Below are positions 1-9,796 of a stretch of 64,000 nucleotides of DNA, in pieces (the stretch's first letter is position 1; each line of letters begins with the position of its first letter). Under the pieces are notes generated by a model that made no database searches, had not been told where the DNA came from, and saw nothing but the letters and a program-made list of their open reading frames with translations. A program made the translations under genes and the position numbers. The DNA comes from Roseivirga echinicomitans (GTDB taxonomy: Bacteria; Bacteroidota; Bacteroidia; Cytophagales; Cyclobacteriaceae). The stretch lies in the NCBI RefSeq assembly GCF_001592935.1, contig NZ_LRDB01000012.1, positions 186,001 through 250,000 on the forward strand, in the 5' to 3' direction.

Positions 1-450
1 ACCGAACTTATTAGTCTCAAGATTTCCAATATTCATTTCGAGATTGGGTTTTTGAGAATTCTAGGAAAAGGAAATAAAGAGCGTTTGGTGCCTATTGGGA
101 GAGAGGCACTGAAACACATTAACATGTACAGAGAAGAGGTTCGGGTGCATTTAGATGTCAAACCTGGGCACGAATCATTTCTATTCTTGAATCGCAACGG
201 AAAACAACTTTCCCGCCAAATGGTATTTATTGTAATCAAGGATTTGGTAGCCAAAGTTGGACTTCATAAAACAGTGAGCCCACATACTTTTCGGCATTCT
301 TTTGCTACCCATTTAATTGAAGGCGGAGCTGACTTAAGAGCCGTTCAGGAAATGCTCGGTCATGAATCGATTACTACGACCGAAATTTATACGCACTTAG
401 ATCGGGATTACCTGAAGCAGATTATCAAAGATTTTCATCCAAGAAGCTGA
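1..450 (+). CDS. xerD: Tyrosine recombinase XerD-like, C-terminal part (cut by window start)
   Basis: The reading frame is open from base 1, so the gene begins upstream of the window; only about 149 C-terminal residues are visible. The part seen is the catalytic domain of a lambda-integrase-type recombinase: a GKGNKER strand motif, the HTFRHSFATHL box carrying the His and Arg of the active site, and LGHESITTTEIYTH with the His and the nucleophilic Tyr. XerC/XerD recombinases resolve chromosome dimers at dif near the septum, often with FtsK, and an ftsK gene lies 3.3 kb downstream. The internal TTG near base 52 is not the true start because the homology continues upstream of it. XerC or an integrase cannot be excluded from this fragment alone. 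Confidence 0.85.
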   Translation, partial: TELISLKISNIHFEIGFLRILGKGNKERLVPIGREALKHINMYREEVRVHLDVKPGHESFLFLNRNGKQLSRQMVFIVIKDLVAKVGLHKTVSPHTFRHSFATHLIEGGADLRAVQEMLGHESITTTEIYTHLDRDYLKQIIKDFHPRS

Positions 451-452
451 GA

Positions 453-1568
453 CTATAGCCAGCCTTTCCTTTTGAAATAATAGATCATCCCTCCAGCCAC
501 GGTTAGTAGTGCTCCCCAGAAAATGGGGTAGGCATACCTATAAGAAAGCTCAGGAAAGTATTCGAAGTTCATTCCGTAGATTCCCGCCATAAAAGTGAGG
601 GGAATAAAAATAACTGAAAAAATGGTGAGCACTTTTAAGATGTCATTCAGCTTGTTGTTCATCTGGTTATTGTAATGATCCATCAAGTCTTTCAACTCGT
701 CCATATACAACTCCACATTTTCTGTTAGGTGAGTAGTGTGGTCCAGTAAATCTTTTAAGAAAGGGGAAGTCTTTTTATCGATTAAACTGGTTTGAGACTT
801 ATTGAAATTAATTACGCTTTCCTTGATTGGGCGAACAGTTCTGCGTAGCCAATTCACTTCCTTTTTTAAAGTGCTTAGTCGATTAATGAAGCTAGGGGTG
901 GGTTTACTTCTTAATTCGTCTTCTAGATCATCAATTCTGTCCGCATACATTTCGATGATAATGAGGTAATGATCTACGATTACATCCATTAAAGCGAAGG
1001 ATAAGTAATCGGGCTTACGCGTACGTATTTTGCCTTTGGCGTTTCTTAGTCGATCACGAACACCATCAAAAACATCTCTCATATCCTCTTGAAAGGTGAT
1101 GATAAAGTCTTTACCTACCACCATGGCGAACTGCTCATGCTTAATCATGTCGTTCTGTGTCATCACCATTTTACAGATTTGGAAGAAATAGTGATCGTAT
1201 TCTTCCCACTTTGGCCGTTGACCAAGATTCAATACATCTTCCAATGTAAGGTTATGGATGTCAAAATGCTCCCCAATTTCTCGAATCAACTCTACATTGT
1301 GCAAGCCAGTAACATTGAGCCATAGGTTTTTACCTTTTAGATCAAGCTCTTTTAATTCAGCAATAGATTGGAGTTCCTTTTCTTCGCAAGACTCACCGTT
1401 ATAGGCCATTGCTTGGAGAAGGATCTCATCATCTCTCTTTTTACCAGTGTACAGCAAAGACCCTGGCATTAGGTTGGATTTTTCTTTGGATACCCTCGGT
1501 CTTCTTATAATGTCCAAAGGGATTAACCTAAAGAGGTCTATTGGGTTTCTGGATTTAATCTTTCGCAT
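453..1568 (-). CDS. corA: Magnesium/cobalt transporter CorA
   Basis: 371 residues, the normal length for CorA. The N-terminal two thirds is a soluble, charged alpha/beta domain, followed by a long helix and two C-terminal membrane helices (about residues 312-331 and 345-364). The family signature YGMNF sits at the end of the first helix, where it forms the ion selectivity loop of the pentameric channel. It would carry Mg2+ (also Co2+ or Ni2+) across the inner membrane. It converges with the recombinase gene, the stops being almost adjacent, and lies 42 bases from the stress-protein gene on the same strand. The N-terminal 35 residues are basic and less conserved in character. Confidence 0.92.
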   Translation of the reverse strand: MRKIKSRNPIDLFRLIPLDIIRRPRVSKEKSNLMPGSLLYTGKKRDDEILLQAMAYNGESCEEKELQSIAELKELDLKGKNLWLNVTGLHNVELIREIGEHFDIHNLTLEDVLNLGQRPKWEEYDHYFFQICKMVMTQNDMIKHEQFAMVVGKDFIITFQEDMRDVFDGVRDRLRNAKGKIRTRKPDYLSFALMDVIVDHYLIIIEMYADRIDDLEDELRSKPTPSFINRLSTLKKEVNWLRRTVRPIKESVINFNKSQTSLIDKKTSPFLKDLLDHTTHLTENVELYMDELKDLMDHYNNQMNNKLNDILKVLTIFSVIFIPLTFMAGIYGMNFEYFPELSYRYAYPIFWGALLTVAGGMIYYFKRKGWL

Positions 1569-1610
1569 TTTATTATCAATAGTAGGCTGAAAAAGAGAGT
1601 TGGATGCTTT

Positions 1611-2468
1611 TTATTCCGTTTTACTCAGGTTTAAGGTAAGTATAGGGATGTTAGACTTGGTGATCAGGTATTCAGTAATGTTGCCCATTAATAATGTTTT
1701 TATGTTTTCTCTATGGTAAGAAAAAAGAGCAATCATATCGCTTTTAAAGAAGTCTGCCGCATACAAAATACCTCTATTTATCGACTTTGCATTGAATACT
1801 TCAACAGAATGATTGACTAATCCGTGTTTCTCTAAGAATTCAACCCTCAGTTTGTTGATCTGTAATGTCGTTTTAAAATGGGCTTGCGTATTGATATAGA
1901 CAAATAAGAGTTCTGCATTGAATGATTCTGCAAACTTCATCAAATCGGGCATTGCTGGCGAATAATCATCCGTCAAGTTGGTAGGGATTAGAATTCTTTT
2001 GATCTCAAAACGTTCCAGTGCATTATTAATGGTCAGTACCGGGTTTTTGGCCAGTGCTGCAATTTTTTCTGGATGTGTTCTTTTAAAGACCTCATCAAAT
2101 CGTTCATGCTCGTAATTGCCAACAACAGTTAAGTCAAAAGCTTCTTCTGCAACCAACTTAGCGATTTCATTTGGGGTGTCATGTACCTTTAGTTTAGAGT
2201 GAATAGTGATTCCACGGTCTTCATATTTTTGAATGAGCCGCTTCATTTTCTCTTCATTAAGGGATAGTATATCATCTAAAAACTGCTGTCCTGTTGGTGT
2301 TTTGCTTTTGTATTCGCCCAACTCGTCTAAATAGACAGAAAGTGCAGCTTTCACAATGTGCATCATATAGACTTCACTATTGAGTTTTTTTGCTATTTGG
2401 CAGGCAACCTCTAAAGCCCTGTGCGATTTTTCAGTAAAATCTATTGGAACAAGAATTCTGCTGTACAT
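1611..2468 (-). CDS. Universal stress protein with two tandem UspA domains
   Basis: 285 residues, about twice a single UspA domain. Domain 1 begins MYSRILVPIDFTEKS and domain 2 begins near residue 157 with KRILIPTNLTDD; both keep the strand-loop opening typical of the fold. The ATP-binding G-x2-G-x9-G(S/T) motif is not intact in either half (domain 1 has VVGNYEHERFDEVF), so it may belong to the non-ATP-binding class. These proteins are cytoplasmic and linked to starvation or stress responses; the exact role is unknown. It precedes corA on the same strand and is divergent from pyrD. Confidence 0.85.
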   Translation of the reverse strand: MYSRILVPIDFTEKSHRALEVACQIAKKLNSEVYMMHIVKAALSVYLDELGEYKSKTPTGQQFLDDILSLNEEKMKRLIQKYEDRGITIHSKLKVHDTPNEIAKLVAEEAFDLTVVGNYEHERFDEVFKRTHPEKIAALAKNPVLTINNALERFEIKRILIPTNLTDDYSPAMPDLMKFAESFNAELLFVYINTQAHFKTTLQINKLRVEFLEKHGLVNHSVEVFNAKSINRGILYAADFFKSDMIALFSYHRENIKTLLMGNITEYLITKSNIPILTLNLSKTE

Positions 2469-2613
2469 GGTTTTCGTATTTGGAGCAACGATTTATCAAT
2501 TCTTACATAATCTTCCAAAAAATGAGATTGGAAAGCAAGCGATAAGACCGATAGTAAAGTTAATTCAGCTAAAATCTTAATTCCTTTTCATCGTTCCCTA
2601 CGAAGCCGTACTT

Positions 2614-3672
2614 TTGATAAAATTTTCAGCTTTGTATAAATCAGTTATTCGTCCCTTTCTTTTTGCTAAACCAGCAGAAAATGCGCACCACTTTACTTTT
2701 GGGTGGCTTAAACGTCTTTTTAAAATCCCAGGAGCCGCATCCATCGCTAAATCACTCTACGACTTTGAAGATAGTAGACTGGAGGTTGAAGCCTTTGGGC
2801 TGAAATTTAAAAACCCAGTAGGGCTTGCTGCGGGCTTCGATAAGGACGCCAAACTTTTTGATGAGCTTTCAGCTTTTGGCTTTGGTTTTATTGAAATAGG
2901 CACTTTAACCCCTAAGGGGCAAGAAGGAAACCCTAAGCCTAGACTTTTTAGGTTACCGAAAGACCAAAGTTTGATTAACCGAATGGGCTTCAACAATCAA
3001 GGAGTTGAAGTTGCAGTGGAACGACTGAAGCGTAAGAAAACCACAGTGCTGATTGGTGGGAATATTGGTAAGAACAAAGTAACCCCTAATGATGAGGCGG
3101 TCAACGATTATCTATCGAGCTTCGAAACGCTTTTTCCACACGTAGATTATTTTGTGGTGAATGTGAGCTCACCTAACACGCCAAATTTAAGAGAGTTACA
3201 AGAGAAGGAGCCCCTCAAGTTGTTGCTTATGACGTTGGAGGCAGCCAATAAGTTAAAGCAAATTAGAAAGCCAATTTTGTTGAAGATTGCGCCAGACCTT
3301 ACGCCTGAACAGCTCGATGATATTGTCGAGATTGTAGAGGAAACAAAAATCGATGGTATCATCGCTACAAACACTACTATTTCAAGGGAAGGTTTAGTGA
3401 CCGAAAAAAGCGAAATTGAAAAAATAGGAGCAGGGGGATTAAGCGGAAAGTCGGTAAGAGATCGTTCTACAGAAGTGATTCGTTATCTTCATCAAAAATC
3501 TGGAGGTTCTTTCCCTATCATTGGGGTAGGAGGAATAAATACAGGAGAAGATGCGATTGATAAGTTAAAAGCGGGAGCAACTTTGGTTCAGGTGTATACC
3601 GGATTCATCTATGAAGGCCCTGCAATGATCAAAAAAATCAATAAAGCCATTCTGAAATGGAAGTTTGGCTAG
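2614..3672 (+). CDS. pyrD: Dihydroorotate dehydrogenase (quinone), class 2
   Basis: 352 residues; oxidises dihydroorotate to orotate, the fourth step of pyrimidine synthesis, passing electrons to quinone at the inner membrane. The N-terminal amphipathic segment ([21 protein letters not shown]) is the membrane-attachment helix pair that marks class 2 enzymes. The FMN barrel follows: [10 protein letters not shown], the class 2 active-site serine region [10 protein letters not shown], and the phosphate-binding GVGGI near the C-terminus. I use the TTG at 2614 because the alignment to family N-termini begins there and no in-frame ATG fits better. pyrF lies 3.3 kb downstream, separated by ftsK and a lolA-like gene. 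Confidence 0.93.
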   Translation: MIKFSALYKSVIRPFLFAKPAENAHHFTFGWLKRLFKIPGAASIAKSLYDFEDSRLEVEAFGLKFKNPVGLAAGFDKDAKLFDELSAFGFGFIEIGTLTPKGQEGNPKPRLFRLPKDQSLINRMGFNNQGVEVAVERLKRKKTTVLIGGNIGKNKVTPNDEAVNDYLSSFETLFPHVDYFVVNVSSPNTPNLRELQEKEPLKLLLMTLEAANKLKQIRKPILLKIAPDLTPEQLDDIVEIVEETKIDGIIATNTTISREGLVTEKSEIEKIGAGGLSGKSVRDRSTEVIRYLHQKSGGSFPIIGVGGINTGEDAIDKLKAGATLVQVYTGFIYEGPAMIKKINKAILKWKFG

Positions 3673-3755
3673 TGATGTTAAGATGTTTTAGTCAATCAGT
3701 CTAAAGGATTCATAAAATTCATTTATTTTCGTAACTATAAGGGAAGTACTTTTTC

Positions 3756-6272
3756 ATGGCCAAAAACACCTACAAGTCCAATACATTTAAAAACACCAAA
3801 CAAGAAAAAAAGGAATCCAAAGGATTTAGCCTTAAGGGTAAACTACGGTTGGGTTTCTTGAAAGACCGAAGAATTCAACTCACAGTAGGTTTGTTTTTAC
3901 TGCTTTCCGCAGTCTTCATATTTGTGGCTTGCGTTAGTTACTTGTTCACGGGTAAGGCAGATCAAAGTGTGATAGAGTCCATAGGAGAAACTGGTATGAT
4001 TGCTTCCGGAAAGGAAGCTGCCAACTGGATGAAGCTTTGGGGTGCATATGCTTCACACTTCCTTATTTTTAAATGGTTTGGAATAGCAGCTTTCCTTATC
4101 CCTCCATTCTTATTTGTTGGAGGGTACAGAATCGTATTTGGAAAAGCCCTTGTCAATATTCAACGTGCTTTTATTTTTGTCGTATTCTTCCTTTTGTGGA
4201 TCAGTCTACTGATGGGGTCTATGATTAAAGGAGGTTCTGGTGTATCTGAATGGAGCTTCTACAGCGGGGGGCTAGGTTATGAACTTGCTGTTATATTTGA
4301 TAACCTCATGGGCTTTGGAACGCTGCTGTTATTAGTGTTTACTTTTCTGGTTTTCATTATTTTCTTCTTCGATATCAAGCAAATTTTCTTGACCAAAAAC
4401 ACTTTGTCTGATTTGGATAACGCTGATGAAGAAAAAGAAACCGTTGTTACTGAAACAAGAGAAACCATAAAAGCGGAGAGTTTAGGGGAAGATCTAGATG
4501 ATGACCTTGAGCTATCCAGCGAGGCAGATCTTGAAGATTGGGTGATTGAGTTGAAAGGGGAAGGGGAAAAGGCCTCAGAAGATAATTCCATCGAACTAGA
4601 ATTGTCTAGTGAAATAGAGGAGAAGCCTGAGCCTAAAGAGTTAATTGTTGAAAACCCTTTTGTAGAAAATCGCCCAATTGTACCAGTAGAAAAGAAGGAC
4701 GAACTTTCGTTTGAAGTTGAAATTAATCATTCGTCAGAAGAACTGGTTGAGAAAGCTGGGAATTATGATCCTACACTTGATTTGGCCAAATATAAGTATC
4801 CAACCATTGACTTATTGAAAGAATATGGTCCAGCAAAAATTCAGGTGACAAAAGAAGAACTACAAGCCAATAAGGATAGGATTGTAGAAACACTTACCAA
4901 TTTCAAAATTGGAATTTCGAGTATTAAGGCCACTATTGGCCCAACGGTTACACTTTACGAGATCATTCCAGAAGCAGGAGTTAAGATTTCTAAAATCAAA
5001 AACCTTGAAGATGATATCGCCTTGAGTTTAGCCGCTTTGGGCATTCGTATTATTGCGCCAATTCCAGGGAAAGGAACTATCGGTATTGAGGTGCCGAATA
5101 AGAATAAAGAGATGGTTTCTATGCGATCTGTAATCGCAACGGATAAGTTCATGAACAGTGATAAGGCGCTTCCTATTGTATTAGGGAAAACCATTTCCAA
5201 CGAAGTTTTTGTTACAGATTTGGCTAAAATGCCTCACTTGCTTATGGCTGGGGCGACAGGTCAAGGTAAGTCTGTTGGATTGAACGCCATTCTAACCAGC
5301 TTACTCTATAAGAAACACCCTTCTCAGTTGAAGTTTGTTTTGGTGGATCCGAAGAAAGTGGAGCTCACTATTTACAATAAAATTGAAAGGCACTTTTTGG
5401 CCATGCTGCCTGATGGCGAGGAAGCGATTATTACCGATACTAAAAAAGTAATCAATACACTTAATTCTTTGTGTATTGAAATGGATCAGCGCTATGATTT
5501 ACTGAAAGATGCCGCTTGTCGTAACATAAAAGAGTACAACCAGAAATTCGTAGATCGAAGACTAAACCCAGAAAAGGGACATCGTTACTTGCCGTACATT
5601 GTTCTTGTTATAGATGAGTTGGCGGATTTGATGATGACAGCTGGAAAAGAGGTGGAAACTCCTATAGCGCGTTTGGCGCAGTTGGCCAGGGCCATTGGTA
5701 TTCACTTGGTAGTGGCCACACAGCGACCATCCGTAAACGTAATTACAGGTATTATTAAAGCCAACTTCCCAGCGAGGCTTTCCTTTAGAGTAACTTCTAA
5801 AATAGACTCAAGAACTATTCTCGATACTGGCGGTGCCGATCAATTGATTGGTCAAGGCGATATGTTGCTTTCCATGGGATCTGAAATCACTAGAATTCAG
5901 TGTGCATTTGTAGATACGCCAGAAGTAGACGACATTTGTGACTTCATTGGAGGTCAACAGGGCTATTCATCTGCCTATGTGCTCCCAGAATTTACGGGAG
6001 ATGATGCAGATAGTAGCTCGAGCTCGGTCGATTTATCAGACCGGGATGCGATGTTCAATGATGCGGCTCGACTAATTGTATCGCATCAGCAGGGGAGTAC
6101 TTCCCTGATTCAACGTAAGTTGAAATTGGGTTATAACAGAGCAGGGCGAATTATTGACCAGCTGGAAGCAGCTGGAATTGTCGGCTCTTTTGAAGGCAGT
6201 AAAGCAAGAGAAGTTTTAATTTCAGACGAACATAGTTTGGAACAGTTATTGAACAGCTTGGACAATAACTAA
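3756..6272 (+). CDS. ftsK: DNA translocase FtsK/SpoIIIE
   Basis: 838 residues. About four membrane helices lie within residues 40-210, followed by an acidic low-complexity linker (about 220-340), then the motor. The beta/alpha RecA-like domain has Walker A GATGQGKS near residue 500 and Walker B VLVIDELADLMM near 617. The C-terminal winged-helix gamma domain (about 770-830), which reads polar sequences, is present. It pumps DNA at the septum and activates XerCD at dif; the XerD-like gene at the window start fits that partnership. The N-terminus is very basic (MAKNTYKSNTFKNTKQ). It is followed by the lolA-like gene after 19 bases, suggesting one transcript. Confidence 0.95.
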   Translation: MAKNTYKSNTFKNTKQEKKESKGFSLKGKLRLGFLKDRRIQLTVGLFLLLSAVFIFVACVSYLFTGKADQSVIESIGETGMIASGKEAANWMKLWGAYASHFLIFKWFGIAAFLIPPFLFVGGYRIVFGKALVNIQRAFIFVVFFLLWISLLMGSMIKGGSGVSEWSFYSGGLGYELAVIFDNLMGFGTLLLLVFTFLVFIIFFFDIKQIFLTKNTLSDLDNADEEKETVVTETRETIKAESLGEDLDDDLELSSEADLEDWVIELKGEGEKASEDNSIELELSSEIEEKPEPKELIVENPFVENRPIVPVEKKDELSFEVEINHSSEELVEKAGNYDPTLDLAKYKYPTIDLLKEYGPAKIQVTKEELQANKDRIVETLTNFKIGISSIKATIGPTVTLYEIIPEAGVKISKIKNLEDDIALSLAALGIRIIAPIPGKGTIGIEVPNKNKEMVSMRSVIATDKFMNSDKALPIVLGKTISNEVFVTDLAKMPHLLMAGATGQGKSVGLNAILTSLLYKKHPSQLKFVLVDPKKVELTIYNKIERHFLAMLPDGEEAIITDTKKVINTLNSLCIEMDQRYDLLKDAACRNIKEYNQKFVDRRLNPEKGHRYLPYIVLVIDELADLMMTAGKEVETPIARLAQLARAIGIHLVVATQRPSVNVITGIIKANFPARLSFRVTSKIDSRTILDTGGADQLIGQGDMLLSMGSEITRIQCAFVDTPEVDDICDFIGGQQGYSSAYVLPEFTGDDADSSSSSVDLSDRDAMFNDAARLIVSHQQGSTSLIQRKLKLGYNRAGRIIDQLEAAGIVGSFEGSKAREVLISDEHSLEQLLNSLDNN

Positions 6273-6291
6273 TTCCTTAGAATAAGATACG

Positions 6292-6930
6292 ATGAGAAGA
6301 ATACTAGGATTTTTGATAGTGATGATGGTTTTCAGCAGTACGCTGATGGTGGCGCAGGATCCAAAGGCGGTTTTAGATAAAATGAGTGCAACCTATAAGG
6401 CCATGCCTGGTTTTGAAATAGAGTTTGTACAGAAAGTGATGAGTGAGGCGGAGGTGCTAGATAGATTTTCTGGTACTGCTGCAGTTTCAAAAGAGAAGTT
6501 TATGATCAAGTTTAGGGATCAGCATATTTATTGCAACGGCCCCGTACTTTGGACTTATTTGGTTGAGGCGCAAGAACTGACCATTACCAATTTTGAACCA
6601 GAAGAGACCTTTATCAACCCTACCAATATTTATGATATTTATAAAAAGGGTTTTACGTACACTTACAAGCGTTCCGAAAATATGGGAGGCTCATTAGTAG
6701 ATGTAATTGAATTGGTTTCTACAGATGAAGACAGTGATTTCACGAATATCATTATGTACATAGACAAAAAGACCAGTTACCTTAAAGCTTGGGATTTGAT
6801 TGACTATGATGGCATTAAAACGGCCTTCGAAGTGGCCAATTTTAAGCCAAATCAGACTTATGCTGCTGGCTTTTTTGAATTCGATCCAAAGAAAAACCCG
6901 GTGCAACACACCGAAGACTACAGGAACTAA
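6292..6930 (+). CDS. lolA: LolA-like outer-membrane lipoprotein carrier protein
   Basis: 212 residues with a signal peptide (about residues 1-21, hydrophobic core then MVAQ). The mature part resembles LolA: an opening helix DKMSATYKAMPGFEIEF, then beta strands of an open barrel, with the family-like phrase for the substrate cavity around the conserved strand DGPVLWTYLVEAQELTI region. LolA carries lipoproteins through the periplasm from LolCDE to the outer membrane. Its place directly after ftsK is common in Bacteroidota and is also the classical ftsK-lolA order of proteobacteria. The stop is immediately followed by the pyrF ATG with no gap, so the two are probably co-translated. Confidence 0.82.
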   Translation: MRRILGFLIVMMVFSSTLMVAQDPKAVLDKMSATYKAMPGFEIEFVQKVMSEAEVLDRFSGTAAVSKEKFMIKFRDQHIYCNGPVLWTYLVEAQELTITNFEPEETFINPTNIYDIYKKGFTYTYKRSENMGGSLVDVIELVSTDEDSDFTNIIMYIDKKTSYLKAWDLIDYDGIKTAFEVANFKPNQTYAAGFFEFDPKKNPVQHTEDYRN

Positions 6931-7758
6931 ATGACCAGAGCAGAGCTTTTTGGCCAAATTCAGAAAAAGAAATCCTTTTTGTGTGTTGGCTTAGATACCG
7001 ACCTGAATAAAATACCTAAGCATTTACTAGATACCGAAGACCCCATCTTCGAGTTTAATAAACAGATTATAGATGCCACGGCCCAATATGCTGTGGCCTA
7101 TAAACCCAATATTGCTTTTTATGAAGCTTATGGTGTTAAGGGTTGGCAAAGCTTAGAAAAAACGATCGCATATATTCCTAAAGATATTTTCATTCTGGCC
7201 GATGCCAAGCGTGGAGATATTGGTAATACTTCTAAAATGTATGCCAAGGCTTTCTTCGAAAATATGGATTGTGATGCGCTTACCGTGGCACCTTATATGG
7301 GAGAAGATTCAGTAAAACCTTTTTTGGAATTCAAGGACAAATGGGTGATTCTGTTGGCGCTAACTTCCAATACAGGCGGAAAGGATTTTCAGAATTTAGA
7401 TCTTACTCAAGGAGGAGAGCTCTTTGAAGAAGTGCTTAGAAAAAGCCAAGAATGGGGTACTGCAGATCAGTTAATGTATGTGGTTGGGGCTACCCGGGCA
7501 GAGGTATTGACGAGAATTCGTAAGATCGTACCTAATCATTTCCTGCTTGTTCCAGGTGTTGGAGCACAAGGCGGAAGTCTGAAAGATGTAGCCCAATATG
7601 GGATGAATAGCCAATGTGGTCTTTTAGTAAACTCTAGCAGAGGAATAATTTATGCTTCTCAAAAAGAAGATTTTGCTGAGATTGCTGGGGAGAAAGCGCA
7701 AGAGTTACAGTTGGAAATGCAACAATATTTATCTGATTTTTGTAATTTAAGAAGCTAA
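6931..7758 (+). CDS. pyrF: Orotidine 5'-phosphate decarboxylase, type 2
   Basis: 275 residues, the longer type 2 form. It decarboxylates OMP to UMP, the last step of pyrimidine synthesis, in the cytoplasm. Visible motifs are [14 protein letters not shown] at the N-terminus (substrate Asp), [11 protein letters not shown], the catalytic [14 protein letters not shown] (Asp-Lys pair near residues 90-93) and the phosphate-binding VPGVGAQGG with a downstream NSSRGI. The ATG abuts the lolA-like stop codon. With pyrD upstream this gives two pyrimidine genes in one plus-strand run interleaved with cell-envelope genes. Confidence 0.95.
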   Translation: MTRAELFGQIQKKKSFLCVGLDTDLNKIPKHLLDTEDPIFEFNKQIIDATAQYAVAYKPNIAFYEAYGVKGWQSLEKTIAYIPKDIFILADAKRGDIGNTSKMYAKAFFENMDCDALTVAPYMGEDSVKPFLEFKDKWVILLALTSNTGGKDFQNLDLTQGGELFEEVLRKSQEWGTADQLMYVVGATRAEVLTRIRKIVPNHFLLVPGVGAQGGSLKDVAQYGMNSQCGLLVNSSRGIIYASQKEDFAEIAGEKAQELQLEMQQYLSDFCNLRS

Positions 7759-7769
7759 AGGGCTTTTTA

Positions 7770-9056
7770 ATGTTACCAGAATCCTTTCTTCATTTCGTTT
7801 GGCGATATCAATACTTTAATACTTCTACGCTAGAGCTAGTTTCTGGTGACCAGTTGAATATTATAAAAACAGGCCATCTTAATCATTTGGCTGGCCCAGA
7901 TTTCAAAGAAGCCCAGGTCGATATTGAGGGAATTCAATGGCACGGCTCAGTCGAGATTCATGTGAAAGCTTCCGATTGGTACGCACATAAACATCAAGAT
8001 GATCTCAATTATGATAATGTGGTGCTTCATGTGGTTTGGGAGAATGACAAACAGGTGTTTAACAGTGAAGATAATCCAATTCCTACATTAGAACTGAAAG
8101 GCTTGGTCAAACCAATGGTATTGGAGCGTTATCAACACCTTATGGATAATGAAGACTCAGTTCCGTGTGCCCGACATTTAAACAATACTAAATCCATCAC
8201 AAGACTTTCAATGTTGGAAAGGGCCTTGGTGGAAAGGGTGGAAGAAAAATCTCATGACTTCAATTCCATTTTGGAATCCAACGCACATGACTGGGAAGAG
8301 TCGGCTTACCATTGGCTAGCCAAAGGTTTTGGTTTTAAAACAAACGCGAACAATATGCTGCGTTTGGCGCAAAGTGTTCCATTAAAAGTGCTCACAAAAC
8401 ATTCGAATCAGCTTTTTCAGATTGAAGCATTACTTTTTGGGCAAGCGGGTTTTTTGGACGTTGATGTATCGGACGAATACGCCTATCAGCTTCAGAAGGA
8501 ATACAGGTTTCTGAAAGCCAAATATGAGTTGAAACAAAAAATAGGCTATAATGAGTGGTACTTTTCTAAAGTGAGGCCCGCCAATTATCCAACTATAAGA
8601 ATTGCTCAATTAGCTGCCTTGGTGATTACCTATCCGCATATTTTTTCATTCTTTTCAGAAATCGAGAATCGGAGGGAGGTCATAGATAAGTTAGATGTCC
8701 TTCAATCGGATTACTGGTGTACTCATTATGCCATAGACAAGAAGCTGAGCAAGCGTCTAGGGGGATTGACTAAGAAATCGAAGGAGAATATTATCGTAAA
8801 TACCGCAATTCCTTTTCTAGCCGCATTGGCTAAATACAAAGATGATAACGCTTATCTAGATAAAGCACTGAACCTGCTTTCGTCAATGAAAGCAGAAAGC
8901 AACCATATCACAGAATTATGGAAAACCTTGGGCTGGAATGTGTCTTCTGCTTTCGATAGCCAAGGATTGATCCAGCTCCATAACGCCTATTGCCTTCCAA
9001 AGAAATGTATTGAGTGCAATATTGGGATATCGTTGGTGCGCAATCCAGTATTTTAG
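7770..9056 (+). CDS. DUF2851 family protein
   Basis: 428 residues, cytoplasmic by composition, no signal peptide. I recognise the Bacteroidota family DUF2851 from its N-terminus: ESFLHFVWRYQYFN, then HLNHLAGPDFKEAQVDI and WHGSVEIHVKASDWYAHKH, all highly conserved in that family. Its biochemical function is unknown. The N-terminal block with repeated His, Asp and Trp residues resembles a nuclease-like or metal-binding site, but that is inference. A cysteine pair CIEC lies close to the C-terminus. It follows pyrF by 11 bases and is probably the last gene of that transcript. Confidence 0.85.
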   Translation: MLPESFLHFVWRYQYFNTSTLELVSGDQLNIIKTGHLNHLAGPDFKEAQVDIEGIQWHGSVEIHVKASDWYAHKHQDDLNYDNVVLHVVWENDKQVFNSEDNPIPTLELKGLVKPMVLERYQHLMDNEDSVPCARHLNNTKSITRLSMLERALVERVEEKSHDFNSILESNAHDWEESAYHWLAKGFGFKTNANNMLRLAQSVPLKVLTKHSNQLFQIEALLFGQAGFLDVDVSDEYAYQLQKEYRFLKAKYELKQKIGYNEWYFSKVRPANYPTIRIAQLAALVITYPHIFSFFSEIENRREVIDKLDVLQSDYWCTHYAIDKKLSKRLGGLTKKSKENIIVNTAIPFLAALAKYKDDNAYLDKALNLLSSMKAESNHITELWKTLGWNVSSAFDSQGLIQLHNAYCLPKKCIECNIGISLVRNPVF

Positions 9057-9084
9057 TTTGCTTAGAATTTCGCTCAAAAAAAGT

Positions 9085-9092
9085 TAACTTTG
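9085..9092 (+). promoter_or_regulatory. Putative Bacteroidota -7 box (TAACTTTG) for the acyltransferase gene
   Basis: TAACTTTG fits the TAnnTTTG consensus. It is 22 bases before the start codon, and a strong AAGGAGG-type ribosome site lies in between (about 9103-9110), unusual here. The nearest upstream TTG (9058-9060) is 24 bases away, somewhat longer than the usual spacing, so only the -7 element is supported. Confidence 0.5.
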
Positions 9093-9114
9093 CCGCCCGA
9101 AAAAGGAGGAAATT

Positions 9115-9747
9115 ATGGACAATCCAGTAATCATATTTGGTGCGAATGAAATGGGCAAAGCTGCTCTCGAAATATTTGAGAGTAACGGAGTTGTGGTGTA
9201 TGGCTTTTTGGATGACGATGCGGCCAAACATGGCCAAGAATTGAGCGGAGTATCCGTTTTAGGGAAAACTGATGACGATGGCTTTTTAAAACTGATTGGC
9301 AAAAAATGCGAAGGCTTTATTGCAGTGGACGACCGTGAACTTAGAAAAGGCTTGGTGAAACTCATGGTTGAGCGCAGAAAGAAAATGCCAGTGAATGCTA
9401 TTCATCGTAATGCGGAAATAGCTACTTCGGCACACATCGGCCATGGCAACTTTGTAAATAACGGAGTGGTGGTAGGCTCGAATGCTAAAATTGGCAATCA
9501 TTGTTTATTGAACACCAACTCAACTGTTGATTTCAGTGCCACACTAGGTGATCTAGTACAAGTGGGTGCGGGGAGCGTAATCGGAAACGAAGTTGAAATT
9601 GGAGACAATGTGTTTATTGGCTCTGGCGTTACGATTGTTTCAGGTATTAAAATAGGTAAGGGGGCAAGAATTGGAGCAGGTTCTGTGGTAATAGCAGAAG
9701 TAAAAGCCAATGCTACCGTATTCGGCAATCCAGCCAAAGAAGTTTAA
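9115..9747 (+). CDS. Sugar O-acyltransferase, NeuD-like (left-handed beta-helix)
   Basis: 210 residues. Residues 1-80 form a Rossmann-like NeuD N-terminal domain (VIIFGANEMGKAALEIF, then YGFLDDD); residues 95-205 are hexapeptide repeats of a left-handed beta helix (GNFVNNGVVVGSNAKIG, then IGDNVFIGSGVTI) ending in the common VFGNPAKEV tail. The likely catalytic His is in HIGHGNFV. This class acetylates amino sugars such as sialic or legionaminic acid precursors using acetyl-CoA, in the cytoplasm. No sugar-synthesis genes stand beside it, so the substrate is unknown. The start is fixed by a strong ribosome site. Confidence 0.82.
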   Translation: MDNPVIIFGANEMGKAALEIFESNGVVVYGFLDDDAAKHGQELSGVSVLGKTDDDGFLKLIGKKCEGFIAVDDRELRKGLVKLMVERRKKMPVNAIHRNAEIATSAHIGHGNFVNNGVVVGSNAKIGNHCLLNTNSTVDFSATLGDLVQVGAGSVIGNEVEIGDNVFIGSGVTIVSGIKIGKGARIGAGSVVIAEVKANATVFGNPAKEV

Positions 9748-9796
9748 AGTACAAGTTTTATTATTAATTCACCCTACTTGAAATAGGGCACGAGCT

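Noticed and set aside
4277-4591. 104-codon antisense frame within ftsK
   Set aside because: Ser-rich shadow of the acidic FtsK linker.
9498-9737. Antisense frame in the hexapeptide repeats
   Set aside because: Pro/Thr-rich shadow of a repeat-containing gene.
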